Assembly (NCBI RefSeq): GCF_014650915.1
Contig: NZ_BMVW01000010.1
Span: 62,001 to 126,000, forward strand
Source of the DNA: Streptomyces poonensis
Lineage (GTDB): Bacteria > Actinomycetota > Actinomycetes > Streptomycetales > Streptomycetaceae
Reading direction: 5' to 3'
Length of the DNA stretch: 64,000 nucleotides
Shown: in pieces, positions 46,191-55,647 of the stretch
Layout: each line of letters starts with the position of its first letter
Position numbering within the stretch: position 1 is the first letter of the stretch
Notes under the pieces: generated by a model
Told to the model about the DNA's origin: nothing
Seen by the model: the letters and a program-made list of their open reading frames with translations, nothing else
The model's database searches: none
Made by a program: the position numbers and the translations under genes

Positions 46191-47500
46191 GCCCTCGCCT
46201 CCCCGCTCCCGCCCGTCGTGCCCTCCTGCTCCTCGTGCGTCTGGTGGGCCCGTGCCTCCTCCAGGTCGTGCTGGTGCTCCAGCGCGTCGAGGCGGTCGGC
46301 CTCCAGCAGTTCGTGCACGGAGTTCATCAGCGTCTCCATGTCGACGACGCCCGTGTACTCGCCGCGCCGCCCGGTCACCGCGACACGTCCCGTGGCGTCG
46401 GTGAGCACGGCCTCCAGCGCGTCGTGCAGCGTGGCGTCGCGGGTCACGGTGTCGACGACCAGCGTGCCCGCGCGCGCGAGCGACCCGCGGGCACGCATGA
46501 GGTCGCCGCGCCGGAGCCACTTGTAGGGGCGTCCGCGCTTGTCGAGCAGCAGGATCTCGTTGTAGCCGCTGCCACGGAGCGCGTTGAAGATGTCCTGCAG
46601 CGGGTCGTCCACGGTCACCGTCGGATAGTCGGTGATCTCGACCTCCCCGACCCGGGTGAGGTTGAGCCGCTTCAGCGCGGCGCCCGCGCCCACGAAGCCC
46701 GACACGAAGTCGTCCGCCGGGTTGGTGAGGATCGCCTCCGGGGTGTCGAACTGCGCGATGTGCGAGCGCTCCCGCAGGACGGCGATCCGGTCGCCCAGCT
46801 TGATCGCCTCGTCGAAGTCGTGGGTGACGAACACGATCGTCTTGTGCAGCTCGCGCTGGAGCCGGATCAGCTCGTCCTGGAGGTGGTCGCGGGTGATCGG
46901 GTCCACCGCGCCGAACGGCTCGTCCATCAGCAGCACCGGCGGATCGGCGGCGAGCGCCCGGGCCACGCCCACGCGCTGCTGCTGGCCGCCGGAGAGCTGA
47001 CGCGGATAGCGGCCGTGGAACTCTCCCGGGTCCAGCCCGACCAGGTCCAGCATCTCCTCCACCCGGTTTTTCATACGGGCCTTCTGCCAGCCGAGCATCT
47101 TCGGCACCTGGGCGATGTTCTGGGCGACCGTCATGTGCGGGAACAGCCCGGACGACTGGATGGCGTACCCGATCTTCCGGCGCAGCCGCACCGGGTCCAT
47201 GTCGGTGACGTCCTCGCCGTTGATGCGGATGCGGCCGCTCGTCGGCTCGATCAGCCGGTTGATCATCTTGAGGGTGGTGGACTTCCCGCAGCCGGACGGA
47301 CCGACGAAGATCACCGTCTCACCGGCCCGGATCTCCATGTTCACGCAGTCGACGGACGGCTGCGCGCTCCCCGGATACCGCTTGGTGAGGTTCTCCAGCT
47401 CGATGGTGGCCCCGGTGGGGTAGGCCGTCCCCTCGGACGATCCGGACGACCCGAAGGATCCGGGGGAGCCCTGCGCGACGGGCAAGGACGTGTCAGACAC
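46187..47500 (-). CDS. quaternary-amine ABC transporter ATPase with CBS domains
   Basis: 437 residues. Walker A GPSGCGKST, the Q-loop AIQSSGLFPHMTV, signature LSGGQQQRVGVARAL, Walker B VLLMDEPFGAVDP and H-loop THDFDEAIKLGD. From about residue 255 two CBS motifs follow (TVTVDDPLQDIFNALRGSGYNEILLLD and LVVDTVTRDATLHDALEAVLTD), which in OpuA-type systems sense ionic strength or nucleotides and gate transport. C-terminal tail is Glu/His/Gln-rich. GTG start lies inside the end of the upstream permease gene (8-base overlap). Confidence 0.92.
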   Translation of the reverse strand: MSDTSLPVAQGSPGSFGSSGSSEGTAYPTGATIELENLTKRYPGSAQPSVDCVNMEIRAGETVIFVGPSGCGKSTTLKMINRLIEPTSGRIRINGEDVTDMDPVRLRRKIGYAIQSSGLFPHMTVAQNIAQVPKMLGWQKARMKNRVEEMLDLVGLDPGEFHGRYPRQLSGGQQQRVGVARALAADPPVLLMDEPFGAVDPITRDHLQDELIRLQRELHKTIVFVTHDFDEAIKLGDRIAVLRERSHIAQFDTPEAILTNPADDFVSGFVGAGAALKRLNLTRVGEVEITDYPTVTVDDPLQDIFNALRGSGYNEILLLDKRGRPYKWLRRGDLMRARGSLARAGTLVVDTVTRDATLHDALEAVLTDATGRVAVTGRRGEYTGVVDMETLMNSVHELLEADRLDALEHQHDLEEARAHQTHEEQEGTTGGSGEARA

Positions 47501-48140
47501 GGATCCCCCTCGGAATGGTCAGCCGCCCGATCAGCACGTACGCGGCGTCGAACAGCAGCGCCAGCACGATGATCCCGAGCGTGCCGGCGAGCACTTGGTT
47601 GAGCGCGTTGCTGCTGCCGAGCGAGCCCAGGCCGCGGAAGATCTCGTTGCCGAGGCCGGGCCCGGAGGCGTACGCGGCGATGGCGGCGATGCCCATCAGC
47701 ATCTGCGTGGAGATCCGGATCCCGGTGAGGATCGGCGGCCAGGCCAGCGGCAGCTCCACCCGCACCAGCCGGGCGAGCCGTGACATCCCGATGCCCTTCG
47801 CCGCGTCCACCAGCGAGGGGTCCACCCCGCGCAGGCCCACGATGCAGTTCCGCACGATCGGCAGCAGCCCGTACAGGGTGAGCGCGACGACGGTCGGCGG
47901 CACGCCCAGGCCCACCACCGGGATCAGCAGACCGATCATGGCGAGGGACGGAATGGTGAGGATGGTCGCCGTACCGGTCGTGGCGAGGCCCGACGCCCAG
48001 CCGCTGCGGTAGGCGGCGACACCGATCAGCACCCCGATCACGGTCGCCAGCACCATGCACTGGAAGACCGCGCTGGCGTGTTGGTACGCGTCCATGAGCA
48101 GCTGCTCGTGGCGGGTGCCCAGGTACTCCCAGAAGTTCAC
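47493..48140 (-). CDS. quaternary-amine ABC transporter permease 1
   Basis: 215 residues; GTG start. MNFWEYLGTRHEQLLMDAYQHASAVFQCMVLATVIGVLIGV and DAAKGIGMSRLARLVRVELPLAWPPILTGIRI (docking loop) mark an OpuCB/OpuCD-type permease. First gene of the operon permease-ATPase-permease-binding protein, all linked by overlaps. The import of osmoprotectants or choline derivatives is the likely job. Confidence 0.9.
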   Translation of the reverse strand: MNFWEYLGTRHEQLLMDAYQHASAVFQCMVLATVIGVLIGVAAYRSGWASGLATTGTATILTIPSLAMIGLLIPVVGLGVPPTVVALTLYGLLPIVRNCIVGLRGVDPSLVDAAKGIGMSRLARLVRVELPLAWPPILTGIRISTQMLMGIAAIAAYASGPGLGNEIFRGLGSLGSSNALNQVLAGTLGIIVLALLFDAAYVLIGRLTIPRGIRV

Positions 48141-48206
48141 GCGGTCACCTCCGGTGCGGGCCGGCCGATCACGTCTGCGTTTCTCGGCTGCGTCCGGGTC
48201 TCTCGG

Positions 48207-48707
48207 CTACGTCTGCGTCTTCTCCGAGTCCTGCGCCGCCTGCTCCACCAACGGGATGATCCGCAGCGGAACGGGGTTCTCCATGACGATCGCCGTGGCG
48301 GCCCGGACGATGCCATCAAAGCCGACGACCCGGTCGATCACCCGCTGGAGATCCGCGTTCGACCGGGCCACCAGCCGGCACAGCATGTCCCCGGTGCCGG
48401 TCGTCGTGTGCAGCTCCAGCACCTCCGGCACGGTCGCCAAGTGCGCCCGTACGTCGCGGCCTTGGCCCTGCCGGATCTCCAGCGTCGCGAACGCCGTGAC
48501 CGGGTAGCCGAGGGCCGCCGGATCGACCTGCGGGCCGAATCCGCGGACGACGCCATTCGACTGAAGCCGGTCGAGCCGGGCCTGCACCGTGCCCCGGGCC
48601 ACCCCCAGCCTCCGGGACATCTCCAGCACCCCGATGCGCGGCTCCCGGGCCAGCAGCACGATGATCCGCCCGTCCAGACGGTCGATCCCCACGGTGGCCT
48701 CCCTCAT
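48207..48707 (-). CDS. Lrp/AsnC-family transcriptional regulator
   Basis: 166 residues. Helix-turn-helix LDGRIIVLLAREPRIGVLEMSRRLGVARGTVQARLDRLQSNGVVRGFGPQVDPAALGYPVTAF and an AsnC ligand domain with LHTTTGTGDMLCRLVARSNADLQRVIDRV. It is divergent from hppD with 112 bases between, so it probably controls tyrosine catabolism in response to an amino or keto acid. It could also serve the Opu operon 66 bases downstream, which reads in the same direction. Confidence 0.88.
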   Translation of the reverse strand: MREATVGIDRLDGRIIVLLAREPRIGVLEMSRRLGVARGTVQARLDRLQSNGVVRGFGPQVDPAALGYPVTAFATLEIRQGQGRDVRAHLATVPEVLELHTTTGTGDMLCRLVARSNADLQRVIDRVVGFDGIVRAATAIVMENPVPLRIIPLVEQAAQDSEKTQT

Positions 48708-48819
48708 GAGTGGTCATCCTGTACAGAAAGCCCGCTGCGACGGGCCTTTCACCGGACAGGTTGCCCAGTGAAAACGCGAACTATTGCGCACCTTGTGAGG
48801 CGGGGCGGAGGCTGGGCAT
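48708..48819. promoter_or_regulatory. divergent promoter region Lrp regulator / hppD
   Basis: 112 bases. A small hairpin AAAGCCCG-ctgcga-CGGGCcTTT (48727-48749) lies near the regulator side. TTGCCC (48761-48766) could be an hppD -35 element, though the following TATTGC is only 15 bases further. GGAGG precedes the hppD ATG. Confidence 0.35.
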
Positions 48820-49965
48820 ATGACGCAGACCACACACCAGACCCCCGGCACCGCACGGCAGGAAGATCCCTTCCCGGTCAAGGGAATGGACGCGGTCGTC
48901 TTCGCCGTGGGCAACGCCAAGCAAGCCGCCCACTACTACTCCACCGCCTTCGGCATGCGGCTCGTGGCCTACTCCGGACCGGAGAACGGCAGCCGCGAGA
49001 CCGCCTCGTACGTGCTGGAGAACGGCTCCGCACGTTTCGTGTTCACCTCCGTCATCAAGCCCGCCGGCGACTGGGGCCGCTTCCTCGCGGACCACGTGGC
49101 CGAGCACGGCGACGGCGTCGTCGACCTCGCCATCGAGGTCCCGGACGCACGGGCCGCCTTCGCCTACGCGGTCGAGCACGGCGCCCGCCCGGTCACCGAG
49201 CCGTACGAGCTGAAGGACGAGCACGGCACGGTCGTCCTGGCCGCGATCGCCACCTACGGCAAGACCCGGCACACCCTCGTCGAGCGCACCGGCTACGACG
49301 GCCCCTACCTGCCGGGCTACGTGGCCGCCGACCCGATCGTCGAGCCGCCCGCCCACCGCACCTTCCAGGCCGTCGACCACTGCGTCGGCAACGTCGAGCT
49401 CGGCCGCATGAACGAGTGGGTCGGGTTCTACAACAAGGTCATGGGCTTCACGAACATGAAGGAGTTCGTGGGCGACGACATCGCCACCGAGTACAGCGCG
49501 CTGATGTCGAAGGTCGTCGCCGACGGCACGCTCAAGGTCAAGTTCCCGATCAACGAGCCCGCCGTCGCCAAGAAGAAGTCCCAGATAGACGAGTACCTGG
49601 AGTTCTACGGCGGCGCGGGCGTCCAGCACATCGCCCTCAACACCAACGACATCGTGCGGACCGTCCGTACGATGCGGGCGGCCGGTGTCCAGTTCCTGGA
49701 CACGCCCGACTCGTACTACGACACGCTGGGGGAGTGGGTCGGCGAGACCCGGGTGCCGGTCGACACCCTGCGCGAGCTGAAGATCCTCGCGGACCGGGAC
49801 GAGGACGGCTATCTCCTCCAGATCTTCACCAAACCGGTCCAGGACCGCCCGACCGTCTTCTTCGAGATCATCGAGCGGCACGGTTCGATGGGATTCGGCA
49901 AGGGCAACTTCAAGGCGCTGTTCGAGGCGATCGAGAGGGAACAGGCCAAGCGGGGCAACCTGTAG
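48820..49965 (+). CDS. hppD: 4-hydroxyphenylpyruvate dioxygenase
   Basis: 381 residues, normal length. Two vicinal-oxygen-chelate halves; iron ligands His187 (VDHCVGN), His270 (VQHIALN) and Glu349 (FFEIIER) are all present. The C-terminal gating helix GFGKGNFKALFEAIEREQ is intact. The enzyme converts 4-hydroxyphenylpyruvate to homogentisate, the second step of tyrosine breakdown and a source of precursors for ochronotic pigment and 4-hydroxyphenylglycine-type pathways. Divergent from an Lrp-type gene and ended by a strong hairpin. Confidence 0.96.
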   Translation: MTQTTHQTPGTARQEDPFPVKGMDAVVFAVGNAKQAAHYYSTAFGMRLVAYSGPENGSRETASYVLENGSARFVFTSVIKPAGDWGRFLADHVAEHGDGVVDLAIEVPDARAAFAYAVEHGARPVTEPYELKDEHGTVVLAAIATYGKTRHTLVERTGYDGPYLPGYVAADPIVEPPAHRTFQAVDHCVGNVELGRMNEWVGFYNKVMGFTNMKEFVGDDIATEYSALMSKVVADGTLKVKFPINEPAVAKKKSQIDEYLEFYGGAGVQHIALNTNDIVRTVRTMRAAGVQFLDTPDSYYDTLGEWVGETRVPVDTLRELKILADRDEDGYLLQIFTKPVQDRPTVFFEIIERHGSMGFGKGNFKALFEAIEREQAKRGNL

Positions 49966-49973
49966 CCCTGGCC

Positions 49974-50017
49974 GGCGCGCGACCCCACGGAACCTGACAG
50001 CCGTGGGGCCGCGCGCC
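49974..50017. terminator. terminator after hppD
   Basis: 17-bp arms GGCGCGCGACCCCACGG / CCGTGGGGCCGCGCGCC with one mismatch and a 10-base loop, eight bases after the hppD stop. It also faces the convergent TPR gene (ends 50057). Confidence 0.8.
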
Positions 50018-50056
50018 TACACAGGCTCTCCTGCCGACAGACACGCCCCTCTGCCG

Positions 50057-51448
50057 TCACGCAGGCCCTTCCTCCGCCGGCTCGCCCAGCCGGGCCAGCA
50101 CCGCGCGCGCCTGAGGCACGTGCAGCGGCGAGAAGTACGGATTCACGCGCAGGGCCTCGGTGAGATGGCGGCGGGCCGGACCGTCCAGCCCCAGCGCGTC
50201 CTCGATCGCGCCCCGGTGGAAGAGGTACGGCGCGCCGCGCACCTCGCCCCCGCGCGTCCGGTCGGTCGCCCGCGTCGCGTACGTCAGCGCCTCCTCGTCG
50301 CGGCCGGCCCGGTGCAGCGCCCAGCCCAGCGCGTCGGCCACCGCGAGGCCCGGCTGCCGTCCCCACTCGGCACGCAGCCGGCGGACCGCCCGCTCCGGGT
50401 CGCCGTGGTCCGCCTCCAGCAGGCCGAGGAGCAGCGCGCCGTTCACCCCGGCCGCCGCCTCCCGCGCCACCGACGCACGGGCCGCCCGGTACTGCTCCGC
50501 GGCCGCGTCCCGGCGCCCCCGCGACTCGTACAGCTCGCCCAGTTCCACGGCGTACCGGGGCGCCGCGTACCGCCGCAGGGCCGCCCGGTACGCCCGCGCC
50601 GCGTCCCCGGCGCGGCCCAGCGCCGCCAGTGCGCGGGCCCGCGCGGCGAGAGCGGCGTGCGCGCCGGGATCGGCGTCCAGCGCGGCCGTGCAGCAGCGCA
50701 GCGCCCGCGCCCGCTCGCCCCGCTCCCACGCCAGCTCGCCCGCCAGGAGGAGGTGGACGGCCCGCTCGGCCGGGTGCTCCGCGCGAGCGGCCGCGTCCGA
50801 GAGCGCCGCCGCCGCGTCCTCGTACCGGCGCCGGTCCCCGTACACGCGGGCCGCGGACAGCGCCGCCGCGGATCCGGTCCGCAGGCCGAGCAGCCGGTCC
50901 ACGGCCCTGCGGGCGGCCCGGTGGTCGCCGAGGCCGTCGCAGGCGTCGATCAGCGGCGGGTACGCCGTCCACTGCCGCGGTGCCAGGCGCACGGCCTCCT
51001 CGGCCCACCGGCGCGCCGCCCGGAAGTCACGGCGCGCGACCGCCAGCGCGGCCATCCCGCCACACGCCTCGGCGTTGGCGCGCGGGCGGACCCGCAGCGA
51101 GGTGCGCAGGGCCTGTTCGGCCCGCGGATAGTCCGCGAGCCCGCCCGTACGGCGGCCCCGCTCCGCGTACGCCGCGCCGAGCACCGCCCACGACCGCCCG
51201 TCACTGGGCCGGTCCCGCAGATACGGTTCGAGGTCGGCGATCAGCGCGGCCAGATCGGGCAGCGCGGCCGGCATCCCGCCGGCGGCCGCGGCCCGGGCCC
51301 GCGCCTCGGGCCCTGCGGCGGGCCCGGCCGCCTTCCGGTCCCCGTCCGGCAGCAGCGTCAGCGCCCCGCCCGCGACGGCGCACCCGGCCACCGCGCCGAT
51401 CAGCGCCCGCCGTCCCATCCGTCCGGATGGCCGTGCTTCGCTTCGCAT
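50057..51448 (-). CDS. secreted or membrane-anchored tetratricopeptide-repeat protein
   Basis: 463 residues. The N-terminus MRSEARPSGRMGRRALIGAVAGCAVAGGALTLL is a signal/anchor sequence; the GC following A may be a lipid site (AVAGC). The remainder is a string of TPR-type helical pairs, e.g. DGRSWAVLGAAYAERGR, AAAEQYRAARASVAREAAAG, GAIEDALGLDGPARRHLTEALRVNPYF. TPR proteins hold partners together; no enzyme motif is present. Very high GC with alanine/arginine-rich codons. The start may be ten codons upstream (GTG, MITAWTHSEL). Confidence 0.8.
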   Translation of the reverse strand: MRSEARPSGRMGRRALIGAVAGCAVAGGALTLLPDGDRKAAGPAAGPEARARAAAAGGMPAALPDLAALIADLEPYLRDRPSDGRSWAVLGAAYAERGRRTGGLADYPRAEQALRTSLRVRPRANAEACGGMAALAVARRDFRAARRWAEEAVRLAPRQWTAYPPLIDACDGLGDHRAARRAVDRLLGLRTGSAAALSAARVYGDRRRYEDAAAALSDAAARAEHPAERAVHLLLAGELAWERGERARALRCCTAALDADPGAHAALAARARALAALGRAGDAARAYRAALRRYAAPRYAVELGELYESRGRRDAAAEQYRAARASVAREAAAGVNGALLLGLLEADHGDPERAVRRLRAEWGRQPGLAVADALGWALHRAGRDEEALTYATRATDRTRGGEVRGAPYLFHRGAIEDALGLDGPARRHLTEALRVNPYFSPLHVPQARAVLARLGEPAEEGPA

Positions 51449-51545
51449 GAGCTCACTGTGCGTCCACGCGGTGATCACACATCGGCACCGAAAGGCCCCC
51501 GCCGACGTATTCACACCGATGGCCGCCCGGTGCGACTCTTTGATC
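51449..51545. promoter_or_regulatory. divergent promoter region TPR gene / GlcD gene
   Basis: 97 bases between divergent starts. TGATCACACATCGGCACC and GACTCTTTGATC are the least GC-rich parts; no clear repeat. Confidence 0.3.
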
Positions 51546-52946
51546 ATGAGCCGTATCGAAGCGCCCCGCGACGAAACCACCGGCAACCTCCTCGACCGAC
51601 TCCTGAGCGCCCTCCCCGCCGAGGCGGTCCTCACCGACCCGGACGTCACGGCCTCGTACGCGAACGACATGGCGAGCTTCTGCGACGCGGGCGCCCCGGC
51701 CGTCGTCGTCCTGCCCCGCACCGTCGAACAGGTCCAGCACGTGCTGCGCACCGCCACCGAGCTGCGCGTCCCCGTCGTCCCGCAGGGCGCCCGCACCGGC
51801 CTGTCCGGCGGGGCCAACGCCACCGACGGCTGCATCGTGCTCTCGCTCGTCAAGATGGACCGCATCCTGGAGATCAACCCGGTCGACCGCGTCGCCGTCG
51901 TCGAACCGGGCGTCATCAACGCCGCCCTCTCCCGCGCGGTGAACGAACACGGCCTCTACTACCCGCCGGACCCCTCCAGCTGGGAGATGTGCACCATCGG
52001 CGGCAACATCGGCACGGCCTCCGGCGGGCTGTGCTGCGTCAAGTACGGGGTGACGGCCGAGTACGTGCTCGGCCTGGACGTGGTCCTCGCCGACGGACGG
52101 CTCATGTCCACCGGCCGCCGCACGGCCAAGGGGGTCGCCGGGTACGACCTCACCCGCCTCTTCGTCGGCTCCGAGGGCTCGCTCGGCATTGTCGTCCGCG
52201 CCGTCCTGGGTCTGCGGCCCCAGCCTCCGCAGCAGCTCGTCCTCGCCGCCGAGTTCGCCTCCACGGATGCCGCCTGCGACGCCATCTGCCGGATCATGGA
52301 GGGCGGGCACGTGCCGTCCCTCCTCGAACTGATGGACCGTACGACCGTCAAGGCCGTCAACGACCTCGCCCGCATGGGGCTGCCCGAGTCCACCGAGGCA
52401 CTGCTGCTCGCCGCCTTCGACACCCCCGACCCGGCCGCCGACCTCGCCGCGGTGGGCGCGCTGTGCGAGGCCGCGGGCGCCACCCAGGTCGTCCCGGCGG
52501 AGGACGCGGCCGAGTCCGAACTCCTCCTCCAGGCGCGGCGCCTGTCGCTCACCGCGCTGGAGGCGGTCAAGGGCACGACGATGATCGACGACGTGTGCGT
52601 GCCCCGCTCGAAGCTGGGCGCGATGCTGGCGGGGGTCGAGCGCATCGCCGCGAAGTACGGCCTCACCATCGGCGTCTGCGCCCACGCCGGCGACGGCAAC
52701 ACCCACCCCACCGTCTGTTTCGACGCCGCCGACCCCGACGAGTCCCGGCGCGCCCGCGAGTCCTTCGACGAGATCATGGGCCTGGGCCTGGAGCTCGGCG
52801 GCACGATCACCGGCGAGCACGGTGTGGGCATCCTCAAGAAGGAGTGGATGGCCCGGGAACTCGGCCCGGTCGGCATGGAGATGCAGCGGGCGGTCAAGGC
52901 GGTCTTCGACCCGCTGGGCATCCTCAACCCGGGCAAGCTCTTCTGA
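51546..52946 (+). CDS. FAD-linked oxidase (GlcD/lactate-dehydrogenase type)
   Basis: 466 residues, full length. PCMH-type FAD domain: VVLPRTVEQVQHVLRTATELRVPVVPQGARTGLSGGA, PPDPSSWEMCTIGGNIGTASGGLCCVKYGVT and LFVGSEGSLGIV. The C-terminal oxidase domain carries GVCAHAGDGNTHPTVCFD and GTITGEHGVGILKKEWM, the substrate-side histidine motifs of glycolate oxidase GlcD and D-lactate dehydrogenases. It oxidises a 2-hydroxy acid; which one cannot be said. There are no glcE/glcF partners, which suggests a stand-alone enzyme. Confidence 0.9.
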   Translation: MSRIEAPRDETTGNLLDRLLSALPAEAVLTDPDVTASYANDMASFCDAGAPAVVVLPRTVEQVQHVLRTATELRVPVVPQGARTGLSGGANATDGCIVLSLVKMDRILEINPVDRVAVVEPGVINAALSRAVNEHGLYYPPDPSSWEMCTIGGNIGTASGGLCCVKYGVTAEYVLGLDVVLADGRLMSTGRRTAKGVAGYDLTRLFVGSEGSLGIVVRAVLGLRPQPPQQLVLAAEFASTDAACDAICRIMEGGHVPSLLELMDRTTVKAVNDLARMGLPESTEALLLAAFDTPDPAADLAAVGALCEAAGATQVVPAEDAAESELLLQARRLSLTALEAVKGTTMIDDVCVPRSKLGAMLAGVERIAAKYGLTIGVCAHAGDGNTHPTVCFDAADPDESRRARESFDEIMGLGLELGGTITGEHGVGILKKEWMARELGPVGMEMQRAVKAVFDPLGILNPGKLF

Positions 52947-53070
52947 TTCGAATGCGTGCAACAGGTCTCATCAAAAGGGGCGGGTCCGGTGGGAGCCGAC
53001 GTGACTCCTGCGCCGGTCTGGTAGATGTGGTGACCTCTACCAACCTCCGAGCAGATACGGGACGACGGAC

Positions 53071-54549
53071 ATGAGCGCCCCAACTCCGGCCCCCGGCGAC
53101 GACAGGCCCCGCGAAGGGTACTACCCGGACCCGTCCATTCCTGGATATGTCCGGTACTGGAACGGCGCCTCCTGGGTGCCGGGCACGAGCCGTCCGGCGC
53201 CCGCCGACGGCGAATCGCTCTCCCCGCCGCCCGGCGCACGGCCCGCGGAACCGGCCCCGGTGGAGGAGACCGGTCCGCACTTCTTCGACGAGGACCCCCG
53301 GCCCTCCGCCGCAGGCCCCGGCGAGCAGGCCCCGGCCTCGGCCCCGGCACAGGCGGCACAGGAGCAGCACGGCAGCAGACCCGAGCCCGCGTCCGCCTGG
53401 GGCGCGGACCCCACCCGCCAGACCGGCCTCGGCGCCGACCAGGACCGCCGGGTCTCCTGGGGCGCGCCCCAGGGCACCGACCCGCGGATGCCCGCCGCGG
53501 GCCCCGCCGCAGCCGGGCCGGAGGGCGACGCGGAGGCCGCCCGTACGGCGGGCGCCCACGGCACGGCGGCCGTTCCGCCCGCGCAGGGCGCGGAGGCCCA
53601 GGAGGGCACCGCCGTGCTCCGCCGCCCGGCGGCCGGCCCGCGCCCCCAGGCCCCCGAGGGCGCGAACGCGGCCCGCCACGACAGCACCATGACGATGCGG
53701 CCCGTCCCGGGCGCGCGGAAGCAGGGCGGCAACCCGGGCACCCCGAGCGCGGCGGCCTCCGCGGCGCCTGCCGGACCGCAGCAGGTACCTCAGCAAGTAC
53801 CGCAGCAGCAGGCGCCCCAGCAGACCGCGGCTCCGGCGGCCCAGGCCGCGCCCGCCCAGCAGGCCCCCGCCCAGCAGCCCGCCCCCGTTCCCCCGCAGTC
53901 CGCCGGCCCCGCCACGCCGCTGACCTCCGGGCCCGGCGGCGGTCAGCACTCCTGGGCCCAGCAGGTGCACCAGCTCGCCGCCGACAACAGCAGCCAGCCC
54001 GTCGCGCCGTGGAAGCCGGTGGCCCAGGACCCGTTCGCGGCCGCCGTCCTGAACCAGGCCGCCGCCCGGCCCGCGGGCCTCGGCAAGCGGCTGGCCGCCC
54101 GGCTGCTGGACACCCTCGTCGTCGGCGCCGTCACCGCCGTGGCCGCCGTGCCGCTCGGCGCCAAGGCCGTCGACCACATCAGCGGCAAGATCGACGCGGC
54201 CAAGCTCTCCGGCGAGCAGGTGACCGTCTGGCTGCTCGACGGCACGACCTCGGTCTACCTCGGCATCGTGCTCGCCGTACTGCTCGTCTTCGGCGCCCTC
54301 TACGAGGCGCTGCCCACCGCCAAGTGGGGCCGTACGCTCGGCAAGAAGCTGCTGCGCCTGGAGGTCCGCGACATCGAGGGGTACGAGCCGCCGACCTTCG
54401 CCCTCGCCCTGCGCCGCTGGCTGGTCTACAGCGTGCCGGGCGTGCTCGGCATCGGCGTCGTCGGCGTCCTGTGGTGCCTGTTCGACCGGCCCTGGCGCCA
54501 GTGCTGGCACGACAAGGCGGCGCACACGTTCGTAGCCGGGCAGCAGTAG
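53071..54549 (+). CDS. RDD-family membrane protein with DUF2510 motif
   Basis: 492 residues. Residues 15-45 form a DUF2510 motif (EGYYPDPSIPGYVRYWNGASWVPGT). A ~280-residue disordered, Pro/Ala/Gln-rich region (QQVPQQVPQQQAPQQTAAPAAQ) follows, then the RDD domain from about 340 (LGKRLAARLLDTLVVGAVTAVAAVPLG ... RTLGKKLLRLEVRDIEG ... FDRPWRQCWHDKAAHTFVA), three to four membrane segments. RDD proteins are poorly understood; some take part in ion exchange or signalling. It is followed 98 bases on by a second RDD gene. Confidence 0.85.
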   Translation: MSAPTPAPGDDRPREGYYPDPSIPGYVRYWNGASWVPGTSRPAPADGESLSPPPGARPAEPAPVEETGPHFFDEDPRPSAAGPGEQAPASAPAQAAQEQHGSRPEPASAWGADPTRQTGLGADQDRRVSWGAPQGTDPRMPAAGPAAAGPEGDAEAARTAGAHGTAAVPPAQGAEAQEGTAVLRRPAAGPRPQAPEGANAARHDSTMTMRPVPGARKQGGNPGTPSAAASAAPAGPQQVPQQVPQQQAPQQTAAPAAQAAPAQQAPAQQPAPVPPQSAGPATPLTSGPGGGQHSWAQQVHQLAADNSSQPVAPWKPVAQDPFAAAVLNQAAARPAGLGKRLAARLLDTLVVGAVTAVAAVPLGAKAVDHISGKIDAAKLSGEQVTVWLLDGTTSVYLGIVLAVLLVFGALYEALPTAKWGRTLGKKLLRLEVRDIEGYEPPTFALALRRWLVYSVPGVLGIGVVGVLWCLFDRPWRQCWHDKAAHTFVAGQQ

Positions 54550-54647
54550 GACGCGTACGCCGGGGGCGCACGGAGCGTACGGAAGCCCGTACCCCGGACG
54601 GCCTCGCGCCGGATGCGGAGCCGGAGGGATCGCGGTCGACTCGGGCC

Positions 54648-55373
54648 ATGAGCACCGAACCGCCGCCCTCCGGGTCCGGTCAGTTCCCGGACGACGATCC
54701 GCTACGGAAGCAGCCCCCACCCGCCGAGGGCGGCGGCTCCCCGTACGACACGCCGTCCACGCCGCCGCCGCACGGGCAGTCCGGCGGCGGTCCGTACGCG
54801 GGCGGCCCGTACGGAGGGGACGCGCCCGGCGGCGCGTATCCCGGTGGGCCCGGTGGTCCGTACGGTGGCGGCCCGTACGGCGGTGACCCGTACGGGAGCG
54901 ATCCGCTCGCCGGGATGCCGCCGCTCGCCGACCCCGGCAAGCGGGTGCTCGCCCGCGTCATCGACATGGTCGTCGTCGGGATCGTGGTGGTGCTGGTGGG
55001 CTGGGCGATCTTCGGCAGCACGGTCTACGGCATCGGCGCGGACGTCGCGGACGACGTGGACTACGGCCGGAACATCGGGCACGAGATCCTCGCGGCCGTC
55101 CTCTACCTCGCGTACGACACCTTCTTCACGGCCCGCAACGGGCAGACGCCCGGCAAGCGGCTGATGAAACTCCGCACGGCCAACCTCGGCGACGGCTCCA
55201 CGCCCTCCGTGCAGACCGCGCTGCTCCGCGCGGCCGTGCTGTGGATCCCGTTCGCCTTCTGCTGCGCCTGCTTCTGGACGGTGATCGCGGGCGGCTGGAG
55301 CTTCTTCGACAAGCCCTATCGGCAGGGCCTCCACGACAAGGCGGCCCGTACCGTGGTGGTCAGTACCGGTTGA
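54648..55373 (+). CDS. RDD-family membrane protein
   Basis: 241 residues. A Gly/Pro/Tyr-rich cytoplasmic start (repeated GGPYGG units, about 45-95) precedes the RDD domain: GKRVLARVIDMVVVGIVVVLVGWAIFGSTVYGI, AVLYLAYDTFFTARNGQTPGKRLMKLRTANLGDG and FFDKPYRQGLHDKAARTVVVS. Together with the preceding gene it forms a same-strand pair, perhaps from duplication. Its 3' end overlaps the convergent gene by 14 bases. Confidence 0.85.
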   Translation: MSTEPPPSGSGQFPDDDPLRKQPPPAEGGGSPYDTPSTPPPHGQSGGGPYAGGPYGGDAPGGAYPGGPGGPYGGGPYGGDPYGSDPLAGMPPLADPGKRVLARVIDMVVVGIVVVLVGWAIFGSTVYGIGADVADDVDYGRNIGHEILAAVLYLAYDTFFTARNGQTPGKRLMKLRTANLGDGSTPSVQTALLRAAVLWIPFAFCCACFWTVIAGGWSFFDKPYRQGLHDKAARTVVVSTG

Positions 55374-55647
55374 CCGCCCGGGGCGCGGCCACCGACGCCT
55401 TCTCGCGCCGGGCCGGGGCGGGCTGTTCCTGCCCCGCATCCGACGCCGATACCGTCGGCGACTGTTTCCGCTGCGTCCGCGGCTGGGGCACGGTCATGGC
55501 GACGAGCAGGCCCAGCGCGAGCGCCGAGACGGCTATCACGACGATCGCGGCGCCCGAACTCGTCTGGGACAGCAGCAGCATGGCTAGGGTGGACAGAATC
55601 ACGGTGCAGGAGCCGTAGGCGAGCTGTGCGGCCGTCGGACGAGGCAT
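55360..55647 (-). CDS. small membrane protein of unknown function
   Basis: 95 residues, MPRPTAAQLAYGSCTVILSTLAMLLLSQTSSGAAIVVIAVSALALGLLVAMTVPQPRTQRKQSPTV: two membrane segments (about 10-29 and 32-52) and a charged disordered tail. ATG start; codon bias fits a real gene. Convergent with the RDD gene, overlapping by 14 bases. No family recognised. Confidence 0.65.
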   Translation of the reverse strand: MPRPTAAQLAYGSCTVILSTLAMLLLSQTSSGAAIVVIAVSALALGLLVAMTVPQPRTQRKQSPTVSASDAGQEQPAPARREKASVAAPRAVNRY